A stretch of DNA of 38,949 bases, taken from positions 1 to 38,949 of the forward strand of contig JAPWUB010000001.1 in NCBI GenBank assembly GCA_028275745.1. Direction: 5' to 3'. Positions 6,835 through 17,113 of this stretch are shown piece after piece. The notes under the pieces are model-generated. The model saw nothing but the letters and a program-made list of their open reading frames with translations. It was not told the DNA's origin and searched no databases. Within the stretch, counting starts at the first letter, position 1. Every line of letters begins with the position of its first letter. Made by a program: the position numbers and the translations under genes. The stretch is from Desulfurococcales archaeon. Its GTDB lineage: Archaea; Thermoproteota; Thermoprotei_A; Sulfolobales; Ignisphaeraceae.

Positions 6835-7992
6835 CTACTTTCTTTCTTTTTCTTTGCTTGTTCTAGGTCTTTCTATAGCAACAATCCTTACCCCTATCCC
6901 TAGAAGATGCCTTGTTACAGCATCTAGGAACCTCACGTAAACACCTCTTTGACCAACAGCCGCGCCTATAACATCCTCATAAATCTTTATTTGAAGATTT
7001 GGCCCTGCAAAGTCTACTTCCTCTATGTGTTTCCATATCCATGCGGTTGGGTGTATAGCTCTAATCATTTCCTTGAAATCTAGGTTAAGCTCTACAGCTC
7101 TTAGTCTCTTGTTCAACTCTTTTTCAGCACTATTAATTCTCTCGCCACCTTTTCCAACAACTCTACCTAGGTGCCCTTGCTTAGCTATTATGAGTGCGTC
7201 TGGTACATGCTCCGATGTTATCTCATATTGTTGCTTAAATGATGTTAAATCAGCTACTGTTACGATGTCTGCGTCAGGAGCCTTAGACTTGATAACATCG
7301 TAAACCTTCTTCTCTTCTTCGTTCATTACTCTTGCACGAAGCTTATACTCAAGTAAAAACCTTAAGCCCCTCTTTGCCCCTTCTCTCACGATATCCTTTA
7401 TGCCTAAATCTACAACACGAGACTTCTCCTCGCTTAGCAGTATCTCTCTAACGAGGGCTGCTGGATCACCTTTAACCTCTCTAAGAGCTTGAAATACAGG
7501 GTCTCCAGCAACAATTAATCTACTATTCTGTCCCACTCTAACTATGGCCTCTATTATGGTCTCGGGTTTCATAAGTTGTATATCGTCTATGAATACAATG
7601 GCATTATCGAATGTTCGTCCACGCAGGTAATGCGAATCTGCAATGATTATCTTGCTACCTATTAATGGCTCTACTTGGCTCCAATCAATAAGTACCCCCA
7701 GTACATCCTGCATATAGCTCTTTACAGCTTCAAAGAATGCTGACGGTGCTTTGGCTATGGTAACCTCCTCCCCTGATGTAATGTCAACTACAGGCTTTAT
7801 TACAATAAATCTTTTGTATTCTCCTGAAAGTACTGCTTGTAACCCATAAGTTAAACTGAATAGAGACTTGCCTGTGCCTGTAGGTCCAAAGAACCCTAAA
7901 ACTTCAAAACCTTTGTCAGTTAATGCTTTGTACATCTCTTCTTGTCCTGCGGTAAGCGGTTTTAATTTTTCTAATAGATTAAAGCTACTCAT
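6835..7992 (-). CDS. PhoH-like ATPase with C-terminal KH-type RNA-binding region
   Basis: Walker A GPTGTGKS, Walker B AIVFIDDIQLM, VAGDP; C-terminal GRVVGKGGERINSAEKEL (GxxG) and a second GAAVGQRG. Confidence 0.85.
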   Translation of the reverse strand: MSSFNLLEKLKPLTAGQEEMYKALTDKGFEVLGFFGPTGTGKSLFSLTYGLQAVLSGEYKRFIVIKPVVDITSGEEVTIAKAPSAFFEAVKSYMQDVLGVLIDWSQVEPLIGSKIIIADSHYLRGRTFDNAIVFIDDIQLMKPETIIEAIVRVGQNSRLIVAGDPVFQALREVKGDPAALVREILLSEEKSRVVDLGIKDIVREGAKRGLRFLLEYKLRARVMNEEEKKVYDVIKSKAPDADIVTVADLTSFKQQYEITSEHVPDALIIAKQGHLGRVVGKGGERINSAEKELNKRLRAVELNLDFKEMIRAIHPTAWIWKHIEEVDFAGPNLQIKIYEDVIGAAVGQRGVYVRFLDAVTRHLLGIGVRIVAIERPRTSKEKERK

Positions 7993-8050
7993 GTGAGTTC
8001 TACCTGTATCCTTTGTCTTCTTAACCCTGCTCTAATGCCTAGCATATTCT

Positions 8051-8644
8051 CTAGATATCAGCATCTCTTAAAAATTTAAATAGTTTTTCAAGTCGTTGTT
8101 TTCCTTCAAGCAACATAGTATTTGCTAGTTTGACAACTTTACTGAGATCCTTTACAACAACATCATCTTCGTCCTTCAGTAAGAATGGAACCCAAATGCC
8201 GCTAACTATTTCTACAACGATGCCGTTGGATCCAATGGATATTATTCCGCTATGTTTAAACCCTGCATTGCGTGCAACAGTCAAAACAGTTGCGGCTACG
8301 TCTAGATTGAGCGCATTTATATGTAGTATTGGTCCGCTAACTATCATCCAAAGTCTGTACAACGCCTTTTGATTCTTTAGAATACCTTCTATTTCTGCAA
8401 CATCTACGGGTTCATGTTTCTTGAATATTACTGTAGCTTCATCTCGTTGCCAAGGGTATAAAGCATCTACTATTGTTATTCTACCACTACAAGAACTTGT
8501 CGAAAAAATGCGTTTCTTTGAGAAGATAAGCTCTATTATGTGCTTTATGTCTCTATCTACATACCCTATCTCAAGATCACTAAGAAACCGTCTGTAAGCC
8601 TCCTCTCTCTTAACTCTCCATAGCCTTTCATCAACCTGTGTCAT
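8051..8644 (-). CDS. taw3: tRNA wybutosine-synthesizing protein Taw3/TYW3 family
   Basis: YVDRDIKHIIELI...FSTSSCSGRITIVDA...LWMIVSGPILHINALNLDVAATVLTVARNAGFKHSGII. Confidence 0.9.
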   Translation of the reverse strand: MTQVDERLWRVKREEAYRRFLSDLEIGYVDRDIKHIIELIFSKKRIFSTSSCSGRITIVDALYPWQRDEATVIFKKHEPVDVAEIEGILKNQKALYRLWMIVSGPILHINALNLDVAATVLTVARNAGFKHSGIISIGSNGIVVEIVSGIWVPFLLKDEDDVVVKDLSKVVKLANTMLLEGKQRLEKLFKFLRDADI

Positions 8645-8673
8645 GTGCTTACAAACCTATGCATTAGGTAGCT

Positions 8674-10638
8674 TCAACTTTCCCTCTTCTTTACCTCCTT
8701 AAGAAATTTCTCGAGCTCTTCTTTAACTATTGTAGCAACAGTCTTTCCGTCAACACGCCCTCTAAGTTCATTCATAACCTTACCCATTATGAATTGAAAT
8801 GCTTTCTCCCCTCGTTTCAGAACCTCTTCCTGAAACTCGACTATCTTTGCCTTTATAACATTACGTACTTCATCAACGCTCATGGCTTTCCGCATCTTTA
8901 CAACATCTATAAGATTATTGATGGAAGTTTGTGGATTTTCATATACTGTCTTTACAAGTATTACTAGATCCTCCTTAGTTAGTTCACCTAGATCCCTTAT
9001 TACCATAGCTAACTTGTGGAAAGCAGCATCATCTAGATAATCTATGTTAATGCCCTCCTTCTTAAGCTCGCCAGAAACTGTTGTGAAGAGGAGTGCAAGG
9101 ACTCGTGGATTCACATTATAAATCTTTATCAGTTGCTCAAATAAAGGCATGTACTCGCTATAGATGAGCTGCCTTGCAAGTTCATTGCTTAGTCCATATA
9201 TCTTCACATACTGTTCCAGCTTTATCTCAACAGGTGGTGGAACCAAGAGCCTCGCTTCTTCAAGTAGCTCTGGAGTAATGCGTATAGGGGGGATATCTGT
9301 TTCAGGATACATCCTAGCAGCGCCAGGTTGAGGCCTCAGATACCTTGTGGTTCCATCTTCATTCGCTGCTCTAGTTTCTTTAGGTATGCCTTGCAGTGCA
9401 ATAATGCATCTTTCTCTTACAGCTTCTAAAGCTTTCCTAGCTTTCTCTGGTTTATCAACAACAATTACAAACGCATCTAATTCGTCTGCATTTAGAGTTT
9501 TTCTAAGTTCAGAAACAATGCTCTCATCTATCCCGTACCCAGGAAGCTCGTCGCTATGAATAATTCCTTTTACACCTGCCCACTGTTTTGCATAATCGGC
9601 GAGCTCCGTACCAAACCTTCTATTAGTTTGTAGCTCTATTCCTAGAATTCCATCAAACTTTGGTAACTTCAACGCGTACGCCTTACCACCTTCCCTAATT
9701 GCGTTGAGTATTAGCTTACTAGAGCTTTTAACTAGAATATCTGTAACATCAACTATAGGTTGTCCTCCTATTTCCTCTGCTGACGCTTTTCTTTCTAATA
9801 ATAGTTTTTGTATCATCTGTAATCCAATTAATCTCCTAACCTCCTCCTCTATAACTTTCGGTATCAGCTCAAGCCTTTGAACACCTTTAATCTCAATCTT
9901 AGGACCTCCTCTGATAGATAAATTGATGTCCTGCCTAATGCTTCCAATTCCACGCTTTACCTTTCCAGTAAATCGAAGCATTAACCCAATTTTTTCAGCA
10001 ACCCTCTTTGCTTGTTGGGGTGTTGTAATATCAGGAGCTGTTGAAATCTCTATCAATGGTATTCCAAGTCTATCAAGGCTATACGTGACAAATAGATCAT
10101 TTTCATCAATTTTCCTGGCCGCATCTTCTTCTAGGGCTATTGTCTGAATATTTACAGTACCTTCTTCATCACGAATATAACCACTTAACGCCACTATGGC
10201 TGTTCTCTGAAATCCTGTTGTATTGGAACCATCAATAACTGTTTTTCTCATAACGTGAATCTCATCAACAATGAAAGAGTTGAAAGCTAATGCGATTGCA
10301 AGAGCTATCTTGAGAGCTTCAAGATTAAGCATATGTGGAGGCTCTTCATCTAGCTCTACAAGGCAGGAAGCGTTTGGTGGTGTAAGGTACATGTATGCAC
10401 GTTTTCTTTGATATTCAAATAGCGCTGCCTCATCAACTTCGCCTAGTTCACTTCTTGTAGCACGCAGGAATCTTAGGAATGGACTCAAACCCTTTAAATG
10501 ATCATCAGATACAAGTAGTGTGGGGCAAGAACAGAAGAGCTTGTGTTGAGTATTAAGTTGCTGATGTATTTCAAGACCAACGCGTAAACCAATATCTCTA
10601 TAATTGAATGTTGTAGGCACTTTTAAAGCGGCTTTCAT
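8674..10638 (-). CDS. gatE: Glu-tRNA(Gln) amidotransferase subunit E
   Basis: LRVGLEIHQQLNTQHKLFCSCPT...MYLTPPNASCLVELDEEPPH...QPGAARMYPETDIPPI; YqeY-like C-terminus; ORF extends to 10689 but MKAALK start preferred. Confidence 0.93.
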   Translation of the reverse strand: MKAALKVPTTFNYRDIGLRVGLEIHQQLNTQHKLFCSCPTLLVSDDHLKGLSPFLRFLRATRSELGEVDEAALFEYQRKRAYMYLTPPNASCLVELDEEPPHMLNLEALKIALAIALAFNSFIVDEIHVMRKTVIDGSNTTGFQRTAIVALSGYIRDEEGTVNIQTIALEEDAARKIDENDLFVTYSLDRLGIPLIEISTAPDITTPQQAKRVAEKIGLMLRFTGKVKRGIGSIRQDINLSIRGGPKIEIKGVQRLELIPKVIEEEVRRLIGLQMIQKLLLERKASAEEIGGQPIVDVTDILVKSSSKLILNAIREGGKAYALKLPKFDGILGIELQTNRRFGTELADYAKQWAGVKGIIHSDELPGYGIDESIVSELRKTLNADELDAFVIVVDKPEKARKALEAVRERCIIALQGIPKETRAANEDGTTRYLRPQPGAARMYPETDIPPIRITPELLEEARLLVPPPVEIKLEQYVKIYGLSNELARQLIYSEYMPLFEQLIKIYNVNPRVLALLFTTVSGELKKEGINIDYLDDAAFHKLAMVIRDLGELTKEDLVILVKTVYENPQTSINNLIDVVKMRKAMSVDEVRNVIKAKIVEFQEEVLKRGEKAFQFIMGKVMNELRGRVDGKTVATIVKEELEKFLKEVKKRES

Positions 10639-10779
10639 GCCCTTTAAGCACCTTAAGTATAGGCGCAATACTAAACAGAATCTTGACACGCTTAATAAGT
10701 TTCAATAAATAGAGTATCAAAACCAGTGTAATCTAGGCTTTAAATCCTCAATGACAAAGGCAAAATTAGTTATGGCGTT

Positions 10780-10995
10780 TTACGAACTTGTAGCCGTTGT
10801 ACTACTCTTCTTTCGGGGTACGGATGAGGGCGGCACTACCGGCGGTACGGGAAGTCCTTGTGACTTTCTTTGCCTAATCCAGTACTCACGTCTATTTCTT
10901 ACACGTGGTACTAGGTTGCGTTTAGGCTTAGGAGGTATTTTTGGAGTTTGACTTCTAACCTTACCAGCCTTTGTTAGCGAACCATGCGATGGCAT
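10780..10995 (-). CDS. rps30e: 30S ribosomal protein S30e
   Basis: [42 protein letters not shown]. Confidence 0.9.
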   Translation of the reverse strand: MPSHGSLTKAGKVRSQTPKIPPKPKRNLVPRVRNRREYWIRQRKSQGLPVPPVVPPSSVPRKKSSTTATSS

Positions 10996-11405
10996 TTACT
11001 TATTCACCTTCTACCAGATACTTTACTTTTCTTGCAAACCCTTAAAAATCTTAGATAGCAATACACCAAAGTTTTCTCATATTAGGAAAAACTTCATAGC
11101 CTTCAAGGAGCTCTGGCGCAACTCAAATCTTTTTCATCAACATCTAATGCTTTTCAACATGTCTGCACCTTAGCTTTATGAGGATTGGAGCTATTAATTC
11201 TTGTCAATATGGGCTTGCAGAATTATGTCATGTAGTTTTTGATATTTATAGGCGTACTTAGCAATTCCAATCTTTAATGTATTTGAGGCGCAAATAAGAT
11301 CATTACATTATTTACGGCTAAGCGTAGCACATGGCGTAACGGGTTCTTTATTTATTATATTTTGTATTATGTATGATGCTGCGTTCTGCTCAATTTAAAT
11401 TTAGA

Positions 11406-11414
11406 CTTATATAC
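11406..11414 (+). promoter_or_regulatory. TATA box for the nop5-flpA operon
   Basis: CTTATATAC about 45 nt before the start codon, in an AT-rich intergenic region. Confidence 0.45.
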
Positions 11415-11455
11415 TTTGTGAGGTCTAAGCTTTAAATTGCTGATAAGGGTGGAAT

Positions 11456-12688
11456 ATGATGAGTGAGAGAATATATATTGTGGAGACACCAATAGGCATC
11501 TTTGCAGTGTCATCAGCAGGCGAGATAATAGATAAGGTGTTGTACTCTAAAGATATCGGAAAAGTTGTTGAGGATTTGCTAGCACTATCAGAAGGGAGAG
11601 AAAGCGATATTCTAATGCAATTGATAGAGTCATTGAAGCAGAAGGCTGATATTACAAAGAGTATTCTAGTTTTTGAGAATGCAGAGATTTCAAGAAGGAT
11701 AAGTGAAAAAGGTTTTAATACTGCAGTCGAAGTTGCTAATGAAGTTGCCAGAAAGATACGAAGTGAGCTTGTTGCACTAGCAGTTAAGTTAGGGTTATTT
11801 GCTTCAGAGGATGAGTACAGGGAGTATCTTCACAACGTCTCACTTGAGCTCACAAGGCGTAAGCTTAGAAGATTTGCACAGAAGCGAGATTTGCTTGCGA
11901 TACAGGCAATAAGGGCTATTGATGATATTGATAAGACTTTGAATCTCTTTGCGGCTAGGCTAAGAGAGTGGTATAGTATTCATTTCCCAGAATTAGATGA
12001 TTTATCAAAGGAACACGAAGAGTACATAAAGCTTGTTGCTGAGCTTGGATATAGAGAGAACTTTACGCCTGAAAGCCTTAAAAAGCTTGGTATTGCTGAG
12101 GGTAGAGCAAAAAGAATAGCAGAGGCAGCAAAAAAGAGTATAGGCGCAGATTTATCAGAAATGGACTTAGCCATGATACAAACTGTTGCCAGAATTTGGC
12201 TTGAGCTATTTGAGTTAAGGCGTAAGCTAACAGATTACATAACGCAAGTTATGAAAGAGGTTGCACCAAACATAACAGCACTTGTTGGTCCTTTACTTGG
12301 CGCAAGACTTCTTAGCCTTGCAGGAAGCTTAGAGGAACTAGCAAAGCTTCCTGCAAGCACAATACAAGTACTAGGAGCTGAGAAAGCATTATTCAGAGCA
12401 TTGAGAACTGGAGGTAAGCCTCCAAAGCACGGTGTAATATTCCAGTTCCCAGAAATAAGGAAAGCACCTAAATGGCAAAGAGGAAAGATCGCAAGAGCTC
12501 TCGCAACTAAGCTCGCTATTGCAGCTAGAGTTGATTACTTCACAGGAAGGTATATAGGTGATGAGCTGAGAAAGAAACTAATGGAGAGAATAGAGGAGAT
12601 TAAGAAGCTTTATCCAAAGCCGCCAAAGAAAGAGGCCAAAGAAACTAAGATAGAAAGGCGTAAACCTAAAAAGGAGTCTAAGAAATGA
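11456..12688 (+). CDS. nop5: Nop5/Nop56-like C/D box RNP core protein
   Basis: NITALVGPLLGARLLSLAGSLEELAKLPASTIQVLGAEKALFRALRTGGKPPKHGVIFQFP; lysine-rich C-terminus. Confidence 0.96.
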   Translation: MMSERIYIVETPIGIFAVSSAGEIIDKVLYSKDIGKVVEDLLALSEGRESDILMQLIESLKQKADITKSILVFENAEISRRISEKGFNTAVEVANEVARKIRSELVALAVKLGLFASEDEYREYLHNVSLELTRRKLRRFAQKRDLLAIQAIRAIDDIDKTLNLFAARLREWYSIHFPELDDLSKEHEEYIKLVAELGYRENFTPESLKKLGIAEGRAKRIAEAAKKSIGADLSEMDLAMIQTVARIWLELFELRRKLTDYITQVMKEVAPNITALVGPLLGARLLSLAGSLEELAKLPASTIQVLGAEKALFRALRTGGKPPKHGVIFQFPEIRKAPKWQRGKIARALATKLAIAARVDYFTGRYIGDELRKKLMERIEEIKKLYPKPPKKEAKETKIERRKPKKESKK

Positions 12689-12710
12689 AATGATTCCAGA
12701 TAAAGTATAG

Positions 12711-13439
12711 TTGGGCGATTATGCTGTGTCGTCCATAACACCTGTAAATCTGTATGAGCATCCAAAGTACAAAAATGTTTATGTAGTTGAGCTTGAGGAT
12801 GGAAGCACAAGGCTGGCAACAAAGAATCTAGTACCAGGCAAGAGGGTTTATGGGGAGCACCTATTCAAATGGAAAGACGAAGAATATAGAGAGTGGAATG
12901 CATATAGAAGCAAATTAGCGGCAGCGCTTCTCAAAGGTCTAAAGGAGTTGCCTGTAGCAGAGGGACAGAGAATACTGTATCTAGGTGCAGGATCAGGAAC
13001 AACAGTAAGCCATGTCTCTGACCTTATTGGACGCAGAGGTATTGTATATGCAGTAGAATTTGCACCGAGAGTAATGAGGGAGCTCATTGTTGTAGCAGAT
13101 GATAGACCTAATGTGATACCAATATTGGATGACGCTAGATTTCCATCAAGATATAGAGTTATTGTAGAGATGGTTGACGGCATCTACGCCGATGTCGCGC
13201 AACCTGAGCAAGCAGGTATAGTTGCCGACAATGCGGACATGTTCTTGAAGGATGGTGGATGGCTTCTTCTAGCAATAAAAGCCAGAAGCATTGATGTCAC
13301 AGCAGAGCCTAGTGAGGTGTATAAGAGGGAGATAGAGACTCTATCAAGAAGAGGCTTTGAAATTATTGATGTAGTGCATTTAGAACCATTCGATAAGGAT
13401 CATGCAATGGTTTACGCAAGGTTCAGAAGAAGTAAGTAG
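12711..13439 (+). CDS. flpA: Fibrillarin-like rRNA/tRNA 2'-O-methyltransferase (TTG start)
   Basis: [61 protein letters not shown]; downstream of nop5. Confidence 0.96.
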   Translation: MGDYAVSSITPVNLYEHPKYKNVYVVELEDGSTRLATKNLVPGKRVYGEHLFKWKDEEYREWNAYRSKLAAALLKGLKELPVAEGQRILYLGAGSGTTVSHVSDLIGRRGIVYAVEFAPRVMRELIVVADDRPNVIPILDDARFPSRYRVIVEMVDGIYADVAQPEQAGIVADNADMFLKDGGWLLLAIKARSIDVTAEPSEVYKREIETLSRRGFEIIDVVHLEPFDKDHAMVYARFRRSK

Positions 13440-13529
13440 TTTAGGATTAGGAATCAAACTATAGAAACGATTAAAGAAAGGATATTTTTACCTCTCACAT
13501 TCTACTAATATAAGATTGGATAATTCTCT

Positions 13530-14525
13530 ATGCTTCGCGATCTTCAACAAGAAGAAATAATTAACATACTACAGAGCAAGAGTATGAGGTTGTTGCATAA
13601 CTTAAGGTATCCCCCTATAGAGAGAGCTGTGGATTATATTGTTGAGCACTTAACTAAGGGAGAAAAAATATTCCTTAAGTTTGCTGAAGAAACGTCGACT
13701 CGTAGCAAGATATATCAAGAGATAAAAATGTTGTCAGATACATTGAAAATAAATTCCCTTTTAGTAACAGATAAACTTAACAATCGAGAAGTCATGCAAG
13801 ATGTTATCTATATTAGAAGTAGAGTTGGTATTGTGTCTAGAGAAACCTTTTTGCGTTATCTAAACAATGAGAAGATATTTGTATACGAATTCAATGGCAT
13901 GTTCTACGTTAAGATAAACGGTAAAAAACTGAAGAAACTAAGAGAGAGAAAAGGGCTTAGAATTCATGAGCTGGCTAGGCTTGTAGGCATATCTGCTAAG
14001 ACTATAAGAGAGTATGAGGAAGGTAATATGGATATGACAATCGAAAAAGCTTCAAGGTTCTTCGACGTCTTAGGTAAGGACTTTGAGGATGTTATAGAGG
14101 AAATAGATATATCTAGTTTTAGAATTGTTGGAAAGAGTAGAAAAGAATATGTAAGGACTAAAAGCATGGTCAAGAGAGTGACACGTGATGAAAGGCTTAA
14201 GATCGCTGAAAAGTTTAAGGAATTAGGTCTTGATGCATCACTTTATGATGCAATACCATCAGACGTTGTTTTAGTAAATAGGTCTGAGGAAGGCAAGAAA
14301 TTCTTTATATCGTACATAAGTAAGAACATTCTAATGAATGAAGCTGAGATAAAATGTCGTGAGAACTTCTCATTTGCAAAGGCTCTTGGTGCAGTATCGG
14401 TAATAGTAGTCGACGATGAAGTGCCAAGGGATTTCTTGATAGAAGTTGAAAAATATGGCGTTACCAGTAGGCTAACAGAGTTAAACTCCTTAGTAAAGGA
14501 AATTGTGAGCGAGCTTAGGAGATGA
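13530..14525 (+). CDS. putative HTH-type transcriptional regulator (archaeal XRE-like family)
   Basis: KLRERKGLRIHELARLVGISAKTIREYEEGNMDMTIEKASRFFDVLG HTH_3; overall architecture like the MJ0586 family. Confidence 0.85.
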   Translation: MLRDLQQEEIINILQSKSMRLLHNLRYPPIERAVDYIVEHLTKGEKIFLKFAEETSTRSKIYQEIKMLSDTLKINSLLVTDKLNNREVMQDVIYIRSRVGIVSRETFLRYLNNEKIFVYEFNGMFYVKINGKKLKKLRERKGLRIHELARLVGISAKTIREYEEGNMDMTIEKASRFFDVLGKDFEDVIEEIDISSFRIVGKSRKEYVRTKSMVKRVTRDERLKIAEKFKELGLDASLYDAIPSDVVLVNRSEEGKKFFISYISKNILMNEAEIKCRENFSFAKALGAVSVIVVDDEVPRDFLIEVEKYGVTSRLTELNSLVKEIVSELRR

Positions 14526-15109
14526 AAATGATTTCGCTTGCCATAACGGGAGAGCCTGGAGTAGGCAAGACAACACTTTTAATGAGGCTACTTAATATGA
14601 TAAGGTCTGAGGGTATTCATGTATATGGCTTTTTCTGTCCTGAGGTTCGTGAGGAAGGAAAAAGAATAGGGTTTAAGATCATAGATATTGCAACAGGTGC
14701 TGAAGGATGGCTTGCACTTATTCCAGAAAAAGCACGCTCATTGGGTTACAATACACGCATGTACAGAAAGTTTGTTGGACGTTATATAGTGATCGAGGAT
14801 GAAGCAGAAAGAATTGGTGTAGCAGCATTAAGCAACGCTGAGGATGGTTTTTTGGCTATAGACGAAATAGGACCTATGGAATTAGCTGTTGAAAAATTAA
14901 GAAAGGCAATAATTCATGCTCTTGTATCAGCTTCGAACTTTATTGTTGTTGTGCACAGAAATATGAAGGATTCTGAAATACTCAAAATATTAAGGGAGAA
15001 AAACACGCAATGGGTAATCATAACAAGGGAAAACAGAGATAGTGTATACCATGAACTTGTATCTAGAGTGAGAAACGAAATTCTTACCTTAAAACAGCTA
15101 AATACATAA
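14522..15109 (+). CDS. NTPase, THEP1 family
   Basis: Walker A ITGEPGVGKTTLL; GFFCPEVREEGKRIGFKIIDI; DEIGPMEL; ATGA overlap with upstream gene. Confidence 0.9.
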   Translation: MKMISLAITGEPGVGKTTLLMRLLNMIRSEGIHVYGFFCPEVREEGKRIGFKIIDIATGAEGWLALIPEKARSLGYNTRMYRKFVGRYIVIEDEAERIGVAALSNAEDGFLAIDEIGPMELAVEKLRKAIIHALVSASNFIVVVHRNMKDSEILKILREKNTQWVIITRENRDSVYHELVSRVRNEILTLKQLNT

Positions 15110-15224
15110 CCTTGTAAGACCTGTAGCAGTCTGGCAGAATCATATTGCTTATCGCTTAAATCTACATCAATGCAACTTTCTAATACAGCATTAACTAAGT
15201 AGCTTTTGCCTGGGTATTACACAG

Positions 15225-16451
15225 ATGTTTGATAAAACATGTCCAGAAAGCTTTGAGCTTCATATTGAAGGTTTGGCTCTCTTTTGTGCACCTAAGGAAG
15301 AATTGTTTAAAAGACCTAACGGCGTTTATGAGCCAGCATATGCTCCAGTATTCTATAATCCTGCAATGATTGAGAATAGAGATATAACCATGGCTGTTTT
15401 GAGGAATGAATTAACTCGCCATAAAGGTGTGTTCATATTTGTAGATCCTATGGCAGCAACAGGTGTTAGAAGCATACGATTTGCATTAGAGGTTCTGGCA
15501 GGAGTAGACAAAGAAGTAGAGATATTTATGGGTGACATCTCAGATGATGCAGTAAAGCTGATAATGCATAACATTAAGGTTAGCAATATAGACTCTTTAA
15601 GTAACGTTAATGTGCATGTAAACTTAATGGATGCAAACGAGCTTTTATATTACTTAAGAAGACAGAAACTCTACATAGACTATATCGACATAGATCCTTT
15701 TGGGAGTCCAGCTCCATTCCTTCACTCAGCGCTTTCCACAATAAGGGATGGTGGTGTTGTCGGCATAACAGCTACCGATACAGCAGTTCTTGAAGGTAAA
15801 TACCCCGCAACATTGTATAGAAGATATGGTGTGAAAGGAGTAAAAAGCATTATATCGAAAGACATTGCCATAAGAGCCTTACTAGCATACACTATGAAGA
15901 CAGCATCTATTTTTGATAATTTTGTTTATCCAATTCTCTCATACTATACAAAGCACTATGTTAGAATCTTTGTTAAAGTGCGTAAAAGCGCAACTAAAGC
16001 CGATGAATACTTAAAAAAATGCTTGGGCACGATGATGGTTTGTAATCGTTGCGGCTTCAACTTCCTTGTGTCAGAGGAGACTGGAGCAAGGGATGTAAGG
16101 TGCCCTATATGTGGTGGGACAATGGTTAGCATCAAACCCTTATGGATCTGCAACTTATTTGACTCTGAATATGTAAGGAAAACGTATGAACTAGCTAAAG
16201 AAATGCCTTGGTTATCCAGATCATCATTAAATATCTTGAATAAGCTTAGTGATGCAACTCCTCTGGGTTCAACAATTCGAGTAACATACATCGCAAGGGT
16301 TCTTAATGTAAAACCACCGTCAATAAAAAGAGTAATTGAATGCATCAGGAATAAAGGATTCAAAGCTTCTGAAAGCCTGCTTTATCCAGATGCACTACTT
16401 ACAAATGCTACCGCAAACGATATAGTTACATGCATAAAGAATTTTAAATAA
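15225..16451 (+). CDS. trm1: tRNA (guanine(26)-N(2))-dimethyltransferase
   Basis: FYNPAMIENRDITMAVLR...DPMAATGVRSIRFALE...DYIDIDPFGSPAPFLHSAL; CxxC zinc motifs. Confidence 0.95.
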   Translation: MFDKTCPESFELHIEGLALFCAPKEELFKRPNGVYEPAYAPVFYNPAMIENRDITMAVLRNELTRHKGVFIFVDPMAATGVRSIRFALEVLAGVDKEVEIFMGDISDDAVKLIMHNIKVSNIDSLSNVNVHVNLMDANELLYYLRRQKLYIDYIDIDPFGSPAPFLHSALSTIRDGGVVGITATDTAVLEGKYPATLYRRYGVKGVKSIISKDIAIRALLAYTMKTASIFDNFVYPILSYYTKHYVRIFVKVRKSATKADEYLKKCLGTMMVCNRCGFNFLVSEETGARDVRCPICGGTMVSIKPLWICNLFDSEYVRKTYELAKEMPWLSRSSLNILNKLSDATPLGSTIRVTYIARVLNVKPPSIKRVIECIRNKGFKASESLLYPDALLTNATANDIVTCIKNFK

Positions 16452-16778
16452 TAGAATAGAGAAGTTGCACAACCCATAATTAGTTTAATATCTGTATTAT
16501 TATATTTATGAGGTTTGCAATGTAAATGTCGCTCAGTACAGATAATGGTTTAATTCATTTGAAGAGCTGATCATTAACTAAACGAAGCTAACATTTAGAG
16601 AAAGGGAGAGAAAAACGAATAATATAGAGTCTAGGTTGCAATTACAATTTCTCTGCTAATAACATCCAATGATGACTAAAAAATACTTGCAATTTTATTA
16701 GCTGAGACCTTCTTTTATAATAGAATCATAAATGTTTTAACTCTACACTTCATGGAATCCGCCATCGCAACCTCTTTA

Positions 16779-17080
16779 TCAGCTTCTTAATCTATCTAGT
16801 GCTTTCTTTTCTTTAGCTCTTTGTATTATTTCACCATATTTAATGGCACTTCCTTTGTTATTTTGTTTGTTGCTAAGGATATGCTTTTTTCTAAACCCTC
16901 TATAAAAAATATTATTGGATTCCTAGAAGTTCTATGTACATTAGTGTGGCTTCATTTTTATGAATGATTTATTCATAGGATCCTCAAGATCTCTAGGAGC
17001 TCCTTAATTAACGGTAAATCTGGATGGGGGAGGAGAGGAATACCAGATGAAGAGGAGTAATTAGGATTATTGGAGTCTAA
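16779..17080 (-). pseudogene. possible decayed coding remnant (three protein-like segments in shifted frames)
   Basis: Minus-strand start-less ORFs: 17080-16973 LDSNNPNYSSSSGIPLLPHPDLPLIKELLEILRIL*, 16951-16826 SHTNVHRTSRNPIIFFIEGLEKSISLATNKITKEVPLNMVK*, and 16922-16779 ending IKYGEIIQRAKEKKALDRLRS*. Confidence 0.35.
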
Positions 17081-17113
17081 CTAATTATTGAATTCAATAG
17101 CGATAAGTTTGCT

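Noticed and set aside
11090-11200. Minus-strand TTGATGA in the rps30e-nop5 intergenic region as a C box
   Set aside because: No matching D, D' or C' boxes at proper spacing.
12610-12822. 70-aa minus-strand ORF overlapping the nop5/flpA junction
   Set aside because: Antisense to the Lys-rich Nop5 C-terminus and FlpA start; no coding signature.
16671-16712. Possible second C/D sRNA on plus strand: ATGATGA ... CTGA
   Set aside because: Only 26 nt between boxes with no internal D'/C' pair; too short for a double guide and in AT-rich sequence.
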